The translations under genes and the position numbers were made by a program. The notes beneath the pieces were generated by a model. The model did no database searches. It was not told the DNA's origin and worked only from the letters and a program-made list of their open reading frames with translations. A stretch of DNA of 64,000 nt from NCBI RefSeq assembly GCF_045689245.1, contig NZ_CP136865.1, forward strand, positions 2,294,001-2,358,000, read 5' to 3'. Each line of letters starts with the position of its first letter. Within the stretch, counting starts at the first letter, position 1. The stretch comes from Congregibacter brevis. Its GTDB lineage: Bacteria > Pseudomonadota > Gammaproteobacteria > Pseudomonadales > Halieaceae. Shown here in pieces: positions 55,067-63,945 of the stretch.

Positions 55067-56188
55067 TTAGCGTCGGTCTATTTCGTCGAGCTCAAGATCC
55101 ACGTTATCAAAGGCGTCGCCTTTGTTAAGGCGGATGTGCAGAGACACGTTGTTCTTGGAGTCAGAGTACTCCACCGCAGTCTCCGCGGATATGGTGCCTT
55201 TTTCATAGAGTTCGATGAGCGCCTGATCAAAGGTGCGCATCTGATACTTGCTGCCTTGCTCGATGGTGCTTCTCAACTCAGTCAGATCCTGCTTGGTAAT
55301 CAGGTCTTGTACTCTTGGAGTGTTGACAAGTACCTCCATGGCCGCACATTTGCCTCCGTCGATGGTAGGTACAAGTCGCTGAGAGATAATGCCCCGTAGG
55401 TTTTGCGCTATACGGATAACTTCGTTGCCCTGATCTTCGGGGGGGAAGAATGTCATCATTCGTTCGAGAGCCGAAACCGCGTTATTCGCGTGGAGAGTAG
55501 TGAGACAGAGGTGTCCCGTGTTGGCGAACTTCAATGCGGACTCCATTGTCTCCTCATCCCGGATCTCACCCAGCAGTATCACGTTCGGTGCGGAACGCAT
55601 GGCGGAACGAATTCCGGTGCTATAGCTGTCTGTATCCACGCCGATTTCCCGTTGAGCGACTACGGAGCGTTTATGGGAATGGAGATATTCGATAGGATCC
55701 TCCAGCGTAAGAATGTGTCCCGCGGCATTTGTATTGCGATGATCAATCATCGCGGCCAGTGATGTCGATTTACCGGAACCGGTAGCGCCAACCACAACGA
55801 CAAGGCCATTTTTCTCCATCACAAGATCGTTCAGAACAGCGGGTAGTCCCAGCTCTTCGACCGTGGGGATTTCGTTGCGGACATAGCGGAAAACCAGAGA
55901 CGTCTCACCGCGCTGACGGAAAGCGGACCCTCGAAAACGACCAAGGTTTGGAACGCCAAGGCTGAAGTCAACCTCACCGTGCTCTTCGAACTCCATGATC
56001 TTTTTGTCCGAGGCGATGGTTCTGAAAATGTGGTCTACCTGCCCAGGCTGCAACTGATCCCCAAGCCAGGCAAAACCAAAAGGGCCCTTGATCAGTATTT
56101 TTGCACCCGAGTGGAAGTAGATGTCCTCGCCGTCCTTATTGACCATAAGGGCCAGATAGGGGGCGATCTCGAGATCCATGTCGCTCAT
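55067..56188 (-). CDS. pilU: Type IV pilus retraction ATPase PilU
   Basis: A 373-residue PilT-family hexameric ATPase. Walker A GATGSGKST (134-142), the Asp box (LTLEDPIEY), Walker B region GEIRDEE (207-213) and the His box LCLTTLHANN are complete. The N-terminal part (MDLEIAPYLALMVNKDGEDIYF) and the extended C-terminal tail favour PilU over PilT. It works with PilT in pilus retraction and twitching. PilT is usually adjacent upstream, but here a tRNA and an amidohydrolase are next, so PilU stands alone. GAGG is eight bases before the ATG. Confidence 0.88.
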   Translation of the reverse strand: MSDMDLEIAPYLALMVNKDGEDIYFHSGAKILIKGPFGFAWLGDQLQPGQVDHIFRTIASDKKIMEFEEHGEVDFSLGVPNLGRFRGSAFRQRGETSLVFRYVRNEIPTVEELGLPAVLNDLVMEKNGLVVVVGATGSGKSTSLAAMIDHRNTNAAGHILTLEDPIEYLHSHKRSVVAQREIGVDTDSYSTGIRSAMRSAPNVILLGEIRDEETMESALKFANTGHLCLTTLHANNAVSALERMMTFFPPEDQGNEVIRIAQNLRGIISQRLVPTIDGGKCAAMEVLVNTPRVQDLITKQDLTELRSTIEQGSKYQMRTFDQALIELYEKGTISAETAVEYSDSKNNVSLHIRLNKGDAFDNVDLELDEIDRR

Positions 56189-56302
56189 CAGTGCTACCTC
56201 GTCTTCTACTGTGCAGTCAGTATGGCATTGCTGCCGTGGCGCGAAAAGCGTTCTTTGTCCCCTAGGGTGTCGTGAGACTTTCGGATAAACTTAGCGTCCT
56301 TT

Positions 56303-56379
56303 CCGCCTGTAGCTCAGCAGGATAGAGCAGCCGCCTCCTAAGCGGCAGGTCGCAAGTTCGACTCTTGCCAGGCGGACCA
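56303..56379 (+). tRNA. tRNA-Arg (anticodon CCT)
   Basis: A complete 77-nt cloverleaf with encoded CCA. Acceptor CCGCCTG pairs fully with CAGGCGG; the anticodon stem GCCGC/GCGGC holds loop CTCCTAA, giving anticodon CCT for the AGG codon; the T arm GCAAG/CTTGC has loop TTCGACT. Discriminator base A. It precedes the amidohydrolase gene by about 50 bp. Confidence 0.96.
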
Positions 56380-56432
56380 ATCGCCCAGGGCCTTGATTGC
56401 CATAAGGCCTCGGAATGCAATGAGGCTTTTGC

Positions 56433-57698
56433 ATGAAACCGTTACTCCTCGCTCTTCTGCTTACCCACTGTTTTGCGTTGTCTCTGGCGGCGAGAGCCGA
56501 GGTAATCATGCTGAAGCCAGATCGCGTGTTTGACGGCAAAGAGCTTCACGACAACTGGATTGTATTGGTCTCTGACGAGAGAATTCTTTACGCAGGACCC
56601 GAAGGTGAAGAGCCCAAAGTCGTCGTTAATGAAACGCGGGTCCTTCAGGATCAGACCTTGCTCCCCGGGCTTATAGAAGGTCACTCACATGTCCTTTTGC
56701 ACCCGTACAATGAGACGCCCTGGAATGATCAGGTTCTCAAGGAGTCCGAGGCGGAGAGGGTGGTGCGAGCAGTTAATCATGCGCGAGACAGTCTCTTGGC
56801 AGGCGTCACCACAATGCGGGATCTGGGGTCTGAGGGAGCGGGCTACGCTGATGTGTCTGTCCGTGATGCTATAAATAAAGGTTTGGTGCCTGGCCCACGA
56901 CTGATCGTTGCCGGCCGAGCAATTGTGGCTACCGGTAGCTATGGACCAAAAGGGTTTCACGAAGGCGTGACGGTACCTCTCGGAGCTGAGACCGCAGATG
57001 GCTTTGATGACTTGATCCGAGTGGTGCGCAGTCAGATCGGTCGTGACATAGACTTCGTCAAAGTCTACGCAGACTACCGCTGGGGTCCCGGTGGCACTGC
57101 CGCAGCGACCTTCTCTGTCGAGGAGCTCAAGACCATCGTTGATACGGCACGCAGTAGCGGCCGAGGTGTTGCGGCTCACGCAGCCACCGCGGAAGCGATG
57201 CGCCGCGCGGTGCTCGCGGGCGTGGAAACCATCGAGCACGGTGACGGCGCTACCCCAGAGGTATTGCGTCTCATGAAGAAGAACGGCGTAGCGCTATGCC
57301 CAACCTTAGCCGCGGGAGATGCCATTTCGCAGTACGGTGGTTGGGTGAAGGGCGTCGACCCAGAGCCTGCGCGAATTAGCCAGAAGCGCGTATCCTTTCA
57401 AGCGGCGTTGAAGAGTGGCGTGGATATTTGTTTTGGTGGTGACGTAGGTGTCTACCCTCATGGCGACAACGTTCGCGAACTCGAAATGATGGTCGATTAC
57501 GGTATGTCGACGGTTGATGCGCTTCGCGCCGCCACTTCGGGTAATGCGGACCTCTTTCATCTCGGTGACACTCTGGGACGGGTTGAACAGGGGTTGCTTG
57601 CCGACTTGATCTCGGTTCGTGGTAACCCGCTTAGCAACATTTCTACGCTTCGAGAAGTGACCCTGGTTATGAAGGGGGGCGTTGTTGTCACCCCCTGA
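56433..57698 (+). CDS. Exported metal-dependent amidohydrolase (Xaa-Pro dipeptidase/imidazolonepropionase-like)
   Basis: A 421-residue amidohydrolase-superfamily enzyme with signal peptide (LLLALLLTHCFALSLAARA). Ligands of a binuclear metal site are His84 and His86 in GHSH, Lys210 in DFVKVYADY (the carbamylated lysine), His249, His269 in IEHGD and Asp337 in FGGD. The arrangement fits the periplasmic peptidase/amidohydrolase subgroup that cleaves Xaa-Pro or Xaa-Arg dipeptides. GAGG is seven bases before the ATG. It converges on the alpha/beta hydrolase gene over 27 bp. Confidence 0.9.
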   Translation: MKPLLLALLLTHCFALSLAARAEVIMLKPDRVFDGKELHDNWIVLVSDERILYAGPEGEEPKVVVNETRVLQDQTLLPGLIEGHSHVLLHPYNETPWNDQVLKESEAERVVRAVNHARDSLLAGVTTMRDLGSEGAGYADVSVRDAINKGLVPGPRLIVAGRAIVATGSYGPKGFHEGVTVPLGAETADGFDDLIRVVRSQIGRDIDFVKVYADYRWGPGGTAAATFSVEELKTIVDTARSSGRGVAAHAATAEAMRRAVLAGVETIEHGDGATPEVLRLMKKNGVALCPTLAAGDAISQYGGWVKGVDPEPARISQKRVSFQAALKSGVDICFGGDVGVYPHGDNVRELEMMVDYGMSTVDALRAATSGNADLFHLGDTLGRVEQGLLADLISVRGNPLSNISTLREVTLVMKGGVVVTP

Positions 57699-57725
57699 GT
57701 CTATTCTTGGAGTGTTGGGGTAGGT

Positions 57726-60104
57726 TTAGGGCTGAGCGTTTAGAGTGCCCTGTGTCGGTTCTGATGCTGAAGCTGCCGTTGGAGGCGCAACTGCGGCGCG
57801 GATACGTTGAACGCTGCCGATATCATCAAGAATGAGAATTCCTTCATCACTCTGATCAAAGTCGAAGCGAATGCCGTCGACCTCATCCAGTGAAAGCTCT
57901 GGGTACGCGTCCCGGAATGCGTCAAAAGGAATCTCGACATACTGCAGCACGGGCTCCCAAGCCGCGTTGTACTGTTCTTTATTGCGCTTCTTGTTCTTTA
58001 GGTATTGCACGCGGACCGGTGGAATCAGCTGTGCGAACTCCGATACTGCCAAGGTCGCCGCTTGTGACCCATTGGAGAGTAAGCTGACGCTGAAGTTGGC
58101 TATCGTCGGGACTTTGGAGTCGCCGGATTGAGGAGCATTTTCGTCCGTGCTTGAGTCCGGCAGCTTTTCAGTAGAACCACTGACTGCAAACACCAGTGAC
58201 CTCTCTTCGCTTGCAAAGCCGTAATCAAGTCCACGGATAGCGTAACTCGCGTCAGCTCGATCCCATCCAATGACAACCGCGTTACTACCCTGCAGTCGTT
58301 TGTCCCTATGCCGCAATGCCTCCTCTCGCCACACCGCGAGGTTTTGCCCCACAATACGCCCATCGCTCTGACTCGCAGTGGCTGTATCTATGTCTTCTTC
58401 AAAGTCGGCAATGGCCGCAAAGCTTGAATCGGCGTATTGATGGACGAAGGTCCGCTCAGGGAGCCACGTAGCTAGGGATCTCGGATCTTTTAAGTAATCA
58501 ATGAACCTCTCGTCATGCTGCAGAGAAGATTCCAGAAATGCTGAGATATACACCTTTGCAGCTTCTCGCTGTTCTTCTCCCGGGATGATGGGGGCGGTGT
58601 TGAGGGTCCAGGAACCCGGTGCAGAGTAGTCGTAACGTCCCCAGCCGGAATTAAACTGGCCGTGATTGGCGCCGTGAAGATAGACTCCGGCTCTAAAATG
58701 ATAGTCTGCGTTTGTGTAGCTGATTCGGTTCATCTGGCGCAGTCCGTGGTATGCCGGTTCGTCGCTGTCATAGCTGCCATGGATACTGAAAAAGTCGACG
58801 TCGTGCAGCTGCACGCGACGATGATAACGCTGATCTACCTGAGCTATCGCTACCAGCGCTCGAATGTTAAAGCCATAGTCAAAACTGACCGTCGCATCAT
58901 CGGGAAAGTGGCTGAGTCGATTGAAGCTATGCGCAATTGATACTGCTTCACCTCCACGGGAATGACCCACGAGTGCGAGCTTGTTCATGTCAATCTTGGA
59001 CTCAAAAGGATGGCCTTGCGTAAGGTTCCAATCGCGCCATAAAGCGAGATGCTCGAGCAGCAGCCAGCCTCGAGCCGCCATCTCTTTACCCTGGAAGTCA
59101 CCAGACCAGGTGCCATTGATGTAGTTTTGATCAACGGACACCGTTACAAAGCCACGGCTAGCGAGCAGCTCACCGAGATAAGCGTAGCCATCATCGGAGT
59201 AGTCCTCCATCCCGTGATTACCGTGCACGATCAGCACAAGAGGGAATGGGCCTTCTCCACCAGGCATCCAAACGCGGCCATTGAGTGGCGCACTTTCGAG
59301 ACCAAATCCCCAATAATCCTCGCGCATGCGCTTTTTGAACGTGGTCCATTCGGGCAGCAGTTTACGGGCATCCACCGTGCGGCTCTCGATATCTCTTTCG
59401 CTGCCAAACTCGGGTCGACGAGGGTTGGTGCCGGCGCCGTAGGTCAACAGGTTTACCGGGTACTTGCCGATTTCTGCAGGGTTTCCCGCCGGATTTAGGG
59501 CGCTAAGGCGCTCAGGGCGTGCGCCATCATTTGGGTAGGGGTTGTAACCATCACCCATGAGAGTTCGGATTGTCCCAACGCTCATGAATGTGAAAATCAG
59601 GCAGGCCACGACAAGCAAGACTTTGCGGATAGCGGGCAGAGCGGTGAACTGACTTTTCCAAAGTAGCCAAAGTAAGCCCAGGATCAAACCTATGGCTACT
59701 GCCAGAATGCCCAATGACGGAACGGAAAAAGCATCTGGTGCGAAGCTTTGACTGGAATTTTGCGCACCCAAAAAGTGTCTGGCGATGCTCCCGGGGTTGT
59801 TCTCTTTCAGATACCAAAGCGCGGTGAGAGCGCCTCCAACCAAGCTGAGCGCAGCAATCGGAATACCCTTGAAGGCACCGATGGCGAGGTAGACCAAGAT
59901 CGCGGCCAGCACCACAGTTCCGATACCAAGCGCGAGGCCAAGTAAAAACTCGACCGTGTTGCCTAGACCCGTATCCATGAGAACGACATTAATGGCGCTC
60001 ATGATCGTAACGGCAAAGACTACGACGACGGCAAAGACGGGCCAGAAGCCTCCGCTTCGGCGCATGGGTTGTTTTTTCAACTTATTTTGACTCTGTGTCG
60101 ACAA
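57726..60104 (-). CDS. Membrane-anchored alpha/beta hydrolase
   Basis: A 792-residue protein. Five hydrophobic segments (about 20-43, 50-76, 81-98, 128-148 and 159-179) are followed by a hydrolase domain: oxyanion region VLIVHGNHG, nucleophile GHSRGG (Ser near 382) and a later region with possible acid and His (HGANHGQF). The last about 200 residues form an extra beta-rich domain. The hydrolase portion resembles PET-hydrolase/cutinase-like or platelet-activating-factor-hydrolase-like esterases. The start is TTG at 60104, with AGGT nearby and overlapping the upstream gene by 23 bp, or ATG at 60065. It is the last gene of the exported cluster. Confidence 0.78.
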   Translation of the reverse strand: MSTQSQNKLKKQPMRRSGGFWPVFAVVVVFAVTIMSAINVVLMDTGLGNTVEFLLGLALGIGTVVLAAILVYLAIGAFKGIPIAALSLVGGALTALWYLKENNPGSIARHFLGAQNSSQSFAPDAFSVPSLGILAVAIGLILGLLWLLWKSQFTALPAIRKVLLVVACLIFTFMSVGTIRTLMGDGYNPYPNDGARPERLSALNPAGNPAEIGKYPVNLLTYGAGTNPRRPEFGSERDIESRTVDARKLLPEWTTFKKRMREDYWGFGLESAPLNGRVWMPGGEGPFPLVLIVHGNHGMEDYSDDGYAYLGELLASRGFVTVSVDQNYINGTWSGDFQGKEMAARGWLLLEHLALWRDWNLTQGHPFESKIDMNKLALVGHSRGGEAVSIAHSFNRLSHFPDDATVSFDYGFNIRALVAIAQVDQRYHRRVQLHDVDFFSIHGSYDSDEPAYHGLRQMNRISYTNADYHFRAGVYLHGANHGQFNSGWGRYDYSAPGSWTLNTAPIIPGEEQREAAKVYISAFLESSLQHDERFIDYLKDPRSLATWLPERTFVHQYADSSFAAIADFEEDIDTATASQSDGRIVGQNLAVWREEALRHRDKRLQGSNAVVIGWDRADASYAIRGLDYGFASEERSLVFAVSGSTEKLPDSSTDENAPQSGDSKVPTIANFSVSLLSNGSQAATLAVSEFAQLIPPVRVQYLKNKKRNKEQYNAAWEPVLQYVEIPFDAFRDAYPELSLDEVDGIRFDFDQSDEGILILDDIGSVQRIRAAVAPPTAASASEPTQGTLNAQP

Positions 60105-61206
60105 TGAAGACCTGGCGCATCTTCACGTCTAAGGCTGTGGAGATAGAGGTGAGATCGCCGCTTTCGGGGTCTGGATAGGCATCGGCAAACCGTCGAAGAG
60201 CTTTGTAGAGAGATATACCTGATATCTGCCCATTACTTAAATGGTGGGTTGAGTCGTTGCGGATGAGTTGGTAGTACCAGGCATCGATATCAGCATAACC
60301 CGCGATCAGGCCTGTGGCGCCCTCGGTTGACAACGCCAGTTCGAAACGTAAATCTCGGATAATCTGTATGGAGGGAACGCCTAAATTCATCCAGGGAATA
60401 ATGACTTCCTTAATGGGGTCAGTACTTAACACACCGTCTTCAATCCGGCCGGTGGTTTGGCGAATCAGGCTTTCGCCCCAGCGTCTATCGATGCGCTGTG
60501 AGCCGCCCGGCACCACGTTAAGTCCTGTGGCATCGGTGAGCAAACGATCTCGGCCGCGGTACAAGGTGACGGTTACGGAGTCATCGTTCTTAAGATCGTC
60601 TACGCCATCGAGCTCAATCATCATGCGGCTATAGTTTTGATCGAGTATGGCTTTGTTCTGAAATATGTATTCCACGCCGTCGGGGCCACGAAAACCGATG
60701 ACACAGCCCACGGCTCGGTACACCTGGTTGTCGATGCCGGGTGTTCCATCGGGGTGTGTAAAATCGTCAGAGGACACCGCATCGTCAAGGTTCAGACCCC
60801 AGGAGTAGGGGCCTTGCACGGCTTTGAACTCGAATCCGTCAGAGTCGGTGCTAGGCAGCCAGGTTTGGGTCTCCTGACGCAATTGCGTGTCCTCTACCGT
60901 CATTGCTGTGTAATCAGGATAGAGCTGCTCAAACTGTTCCCGTGGCCCATCATTAAAACCCTCAGGACATTCTTCCTTGGCGTCATCTGTTTGATACACC
61001 GCCCAAAAGAGGTCGGTCATGGCATAACCAATTTTCCCGTCCTGAAGAGGGCTATCGACAACTTGCGCACTGACCGTTGCAGTAAACAGAGCGGCAATCA
61101 AAATTGCGGCGCAGATAGCGAGGTGGATCGCGGGGAGCAATGCTCCTTGAACCGTTGTGCGGCCAGCGCTGAAATCTCTGTGGTGCTTCGAGAAGCTAGT
61201 GATCAC
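60082..61206 (-). CDS. Secreted protein of unknown function in the DUF1552 cluster
   Basis: A 374-residue protein with a signal peptide (ALLPAIHLAICAAILIAALFTATVSA) preceded by a rather long basic N terminus. The mature part (FWAVYQTDDAKEECPEGFNDGPREQFEQLYP, quoted in part) starts with a pair of cysteines separated by about 100 residues and continues with beta-rich segments. I do not recognise the family; it resembles proteins that sit beside DUF1552 and DUF1592 genes. GTG start overlaps the stop of the preceding gene (GTGA), so it is translationally coupled. Confidence 0.75.
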   Translation of the reverse strand: MITSFSKHHRDFSAGRTTVQGALLPAIHLAICAAILIAALFTATVSAQVVDSPLQDGKIGYAMTDLFWAVYQTDDAKEECPEGFNDGPREQFEQLYPDYTAMTVEDTQLRQETQTWLPSTDSDGFEFKAVQGPYSWGLNLDDAVSSDDFTHPDGTPGIDNQVYRAVGCVIGFRGPDGVEYIFQNKAILDQNYSRMMIELDGVDDLKNDDSVTVTLYRGRDRLLTDATGLNVVPGGSQRIDRRWGESLIRQTTGRIEDGVLSTDPIKEVIIPWMNLGVPSIQIIRDLRFELALSTEGATGLIAGYADIDAWYYQLIRNDSTHHLSNGQISGISLYKALRRFADAYPDPESGDLTSISTALDVKMRQVFIVDTESK

Positions 61207-62594
61207 TGTATGCCCTTCATGTAGTCATCCCGGACCCAATGCGCGAGCAAGCCATTGCGCTTCCCGCGCCATTCCCCGGTACCTGCTCCATGGACGTCTC
61301 CGGGTGCTTTGTCGCCCGAGTAGGTGTAAACGGGGCGATCTCGATAGGCCCAGACGCGCAATGCCTTAGGGTCGCTTGCGGCGACAAAGCGGCCTGTCTC
61401 TGGATTGATATTCACAATGCTCCAGGCGCGGCTAGCACTCGATTCCTCAGCGTTTGCTTTTACGTAGGGCCAGTGCTCTGCACATTGTTTTGCATCGCCA
61501 CCGCCACAGATTGCAAGTCGATAGACTTGTGTATCGTCGGGATGATCACAGGAGAGCTGGTCCACTGAGTCATCTCCACATTGATAGGTATAGATGGTCT
61601 TGCCCTTGGCATCTGCTAGAACCATGCCGGCGAGTGTCTGTTGCAGTGTAAAGCTGGATGGCAAGCTCGGAACACGCTGAGTGAAGACATTGCTCCACCC
61701 AGACTCGTCACTGCCCACCAGGCTCCAGGGTTCAGGGTCTTGCGTGTAGGTATACAACGGTGATCCGCGGAAAACCCATTGACGCACGCCTGGTGCGCGC
61801 TCCAATACAGTCCATTCACCAAAAGCTCGGGCTAGGGCTGGGGCAAGCACAGGCATCCGTTCCCGGAGGCACTCGTCGATACAGGCAACACTCTCAGCGC
61901 TGTCGTCTTTGTATGCATAGACCGCGTAGTTCTGATGCGTAGTGAGCATACGTCCCAAGCTGGTGGTCTTTACAGCAAATCCCGGTGGAAGTCGTGCAGG
62001 AGGCCCCGCCGGGACACGACCTGCTGGCGCGTCTCCCTCGCCACTGCCGTCAGCGCGGCGTTTGCGTCGCGATCCTCCATAAGTATCGCCCGCTTGCTTG
62101 TCCCGAACGGAGGTGTAGAGCGCCTGCTCTTTGTAGGCCCATTGGCGCGCACCATCCTTCCGAAGGAGGATGCTCCAGTCGCCAACGGGATCTGCGTTGT
62201 TGTCGGCTAGGACCGGCGGCCAAAGATCCGTACAACTGGGCCGGGTTTCCAGTTCAGGTAACTGAATGCCCGGTGGGTAGGGGCTCATTAGGCCTGCGGT
62301 AACTGTCACCACTTTGCCGTAGCAAGCAGTTTTACCTGCGGCTTCTCCACTGTAGCCATTGCGCAGCTTTAACTGAGGCCAAGTGTAAAGCGTCATGCCT
62401 TGCTCGTTCGCGAACACCGGACCCTCTAGCTCCGTGTGCTCCACATGGAATCGAGACGGCATAGGGATCTCGCGATAGGCCTCTCGATGATCACCAGCCT
62501 GGTGGGAGTCGTCAGACGCCACTGCGACAGAGCAAAGAGGCGCGGCGGCAATAACAAGGCTGGCAGCTAAGACCTTTATTGAATAACGGTACAT
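61203..62594 (-). CDS. Exported YxYxxD-repeat protein (COG4315-like, PF03640 type)
   Basis: A 463-residue exported protein. The ATG at 62594 gives a signal peptide (VLAASLVIAAAPLCSVAVA); the frame can be read to 62801 but that 69-residue extension overlaps the DUF1552 gene and has no signal. At least four repeats of the form x-x-(LVI)YTYxxD/YAYxxD occur (TLYTWPQ, AVYAYKDD, TIYTYQCGDD, PVYTYSGDKAPGD), each in a unit with WAY or CTDLWPP-like motifs. This is the lipoprotein_15 repeat found in secreted proteins of unknown role. No lipobox is seen here, so it may be soluble in the periplasm. Confidence 0.85.
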   Translation of the reverse strand: MYRYSIKVLAASLVIAAAPLCSVAVASDDSHQAGDHREAYREIPMPSRFHVEHTELEGPVFANEQGMTLYTWPQLKLRNGYSGEAAGKTACYGKVVTVTAGLMSPYPPGIQLPELETRPSCTDLWPPVLADNNADPVGDWSILLRKDGARQWAYKEQALYTSVRDKQAGDTYGGSRRKRRADGSGEGDAPAGRVPAGPPARLPPGFAVKTTSLGRMLTTHQNYAVYAYKDDSAESVACIDECLRERMPVLAPALARAFGEWTVLERAPGVRQWVFRGSPLYTYTQDPEPWSLVGSDESGWSNVFTQRVPSLPSSFTLQQTLAGMVLADAKGKTIYTYQCGDDSVDQLSCDHPDDTQVYRLAICGGGDAKQCAEHWPYVKANAEESSASRAWSIVNINPETGRFVAASDPKALRVWAYRDRPVYTYSGDKAPGDVHGAGTGEWRGKRNGLLAHWVRDDYMKGIQ

Positions 62595-62610
62595 GGCTAA
62601 GCGCGGTGCT

Positions 62611-63945
62611 CTAGACAAGGATCTCACCGATAGCCTCGGATGTGGTGTTGCTCTTCGTGCCCCAGCTCTCGATGTCCAGTCCCATAAGCCGCTGTGCCGT
62701 GTAGCCGAGACGACATCCGGGACTGCCGCCACCGTCCACGTGCAATCCCGTCTTGATTTTGCCTCCAGCGTTACCAGCAGTGAACATGGGGATGCCGTCA
62801 ATGGCGTGCATCTTGGCGAAGGACTGATCGGTCGTAGCGTAGATCAATGAGTTGTCCAGTAGAGATCCGTCACCCTCACGGAAGTCAGCCAGAGCTTGCA
62901 CATAGTAAGCCCATTCTTCCATGGCCCGGCGTGTGTACCAGGATACATTGGGCTGGTAGCGAAGTTTTTCGTCTACCGCTTCCTCGTGAGTTGCTGTGTG
63001 ATGGGGTTTGTCGTATCCCGGTTTTGTCGTCGCGGAAAAAGCTGACGCGTAAAACATGTTGAAGACCCGCGTTTGATCACAGGCGACAGCCATGAGCATC
63101 AGATCCGTCATGATGCGATGCCGCTTGGAAACCAGATCTGCATTTAACCCGCTGGGCAAATCTTCGGGGATTTCGCCGACGACACAGGCCTCAAGAGGTT
63201 CGGGCTTGGTAAGTTGCAGATCAAAGCGCCGCTCCAAATCACGAATCCCGGTAAAGTATTGATCGAGCCTTGCGCGATCTTCTGCCCCCAGAGATTGATT
63301 CAGCTTTTTTGCATCTTCCTGCACTGATGACAAAGCGCTTTTTCTTATCATCAATCTTGGATCAGGGTTGAAGGTATCGGCGTTGGGGTTTTGAAAATCC
63401 GCCCCAAACAGTCGTTGGTAAAATCGTAGCGGTGACCACTCCGGCGCGTTCACCGAATTCCCCGCTTCATAACTGAAACTGTCCCGTACATCGCCGGTAG
63501 CGGTTGCGCTAAGGCTTCGAAAACGCGTTTCGTTACCAAGCTTTCTAGCGATGGAAACATCGATAGTCTCTCCGGGTCGGTTAGGACGAGACGTCGGAGC
63601 AGTGCCGGAGCGCAATACTACCCAGCCCGAGTGGTGGCAGAGGTTCGGCGCATCGTCTTTAAACACGTCGAAGTTGGTAAACAGATTGATGTGCTGTTGA
63701 ACCGATGCGAGCGGGGCGATTTCTGGCGGAAGATCGAAGTTAGCGCCGGTTTTTTTGGGTACAAAAACATCCCGGTTCATTCCCAGCCCCCAGGACCAGG
63801 TGCCGAAGCGAGTAGGAATGGATTGTCCTGAGGCGAGGGCTTTTCCATTCCCGTCCAGAAACGCGTCTAAAAACGGGAGCGCCACACTGACTGCTGCGCC
63901 CTGTAAAGTGCCCCGTAGAAACCGGCGGCGATTCAATCGGCTCAT
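62611..63945 (-). CDS. DUF1552 protein with Tat signal
   Basis: A 444-residue DUF1552 protein. The N terminus carries a twin-arginine signal (NRRRFLRGTLQGAAVSVALPFLDAFL, quoted in part), so it is folded before export. Characteristic DUF1552 blocks are WGLGMNRD, HHSGWVVLRSGTAP, SIARKLG, a YFTGIRDLERR helix and the C-terminal GGGSPGCRLGYTAQRLMGLDIESWG stretch (quoted in part). The molecular function is unknown. AGGAGG eight bases upstream and an ATGA overlap with the preceding gene indicate tight coupling. Confidence 0.93.
   Translation of the reverse strand: MSRLNRRRFLRGTLQGAAVSVALPFLDAFLDGNGKALASGQSIPTRFGTWSWGLGMNRDVFVPKKTGANFDLPPEIAPLASVQQHINLFTNFDVFKDDAPNLCHHSGWVVLRSGTAPTSRPNRPGETIDVSIARKLGNETRFRSLSATATGDVRDSFSYEAGNSVNAPEWSPLRFYQRLFGADFQNPNADTFNPDPRLMIRKSALSSVQEDAKKLNQSLGAEDRARLDQYFTGIRDLERRFDLQLTKPEPLEACVVGEIPEDLPSGLNADLVSKRHRIMTDLMLMAVACDQTRVFNMFYASAFSATTKPGYDKPHHTATHEEAVDEKLRYQPNVSWYTRRAMEEWAYYVQALADFREGDGSLLDNSLIYATTDQSFAKMHAIDGIPMFTAGNAGGKIKTGLHVDGGGSPGCRLGYTAQRLMGLDIESWGTKSNTTSEAIGEILV

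Noticed and set aside
62595..62801. 69-residue N-terminal extension of the YxYxxD protein
   Set aside because: It overlaps the DUF1552 gene and would bury the signal peptide.
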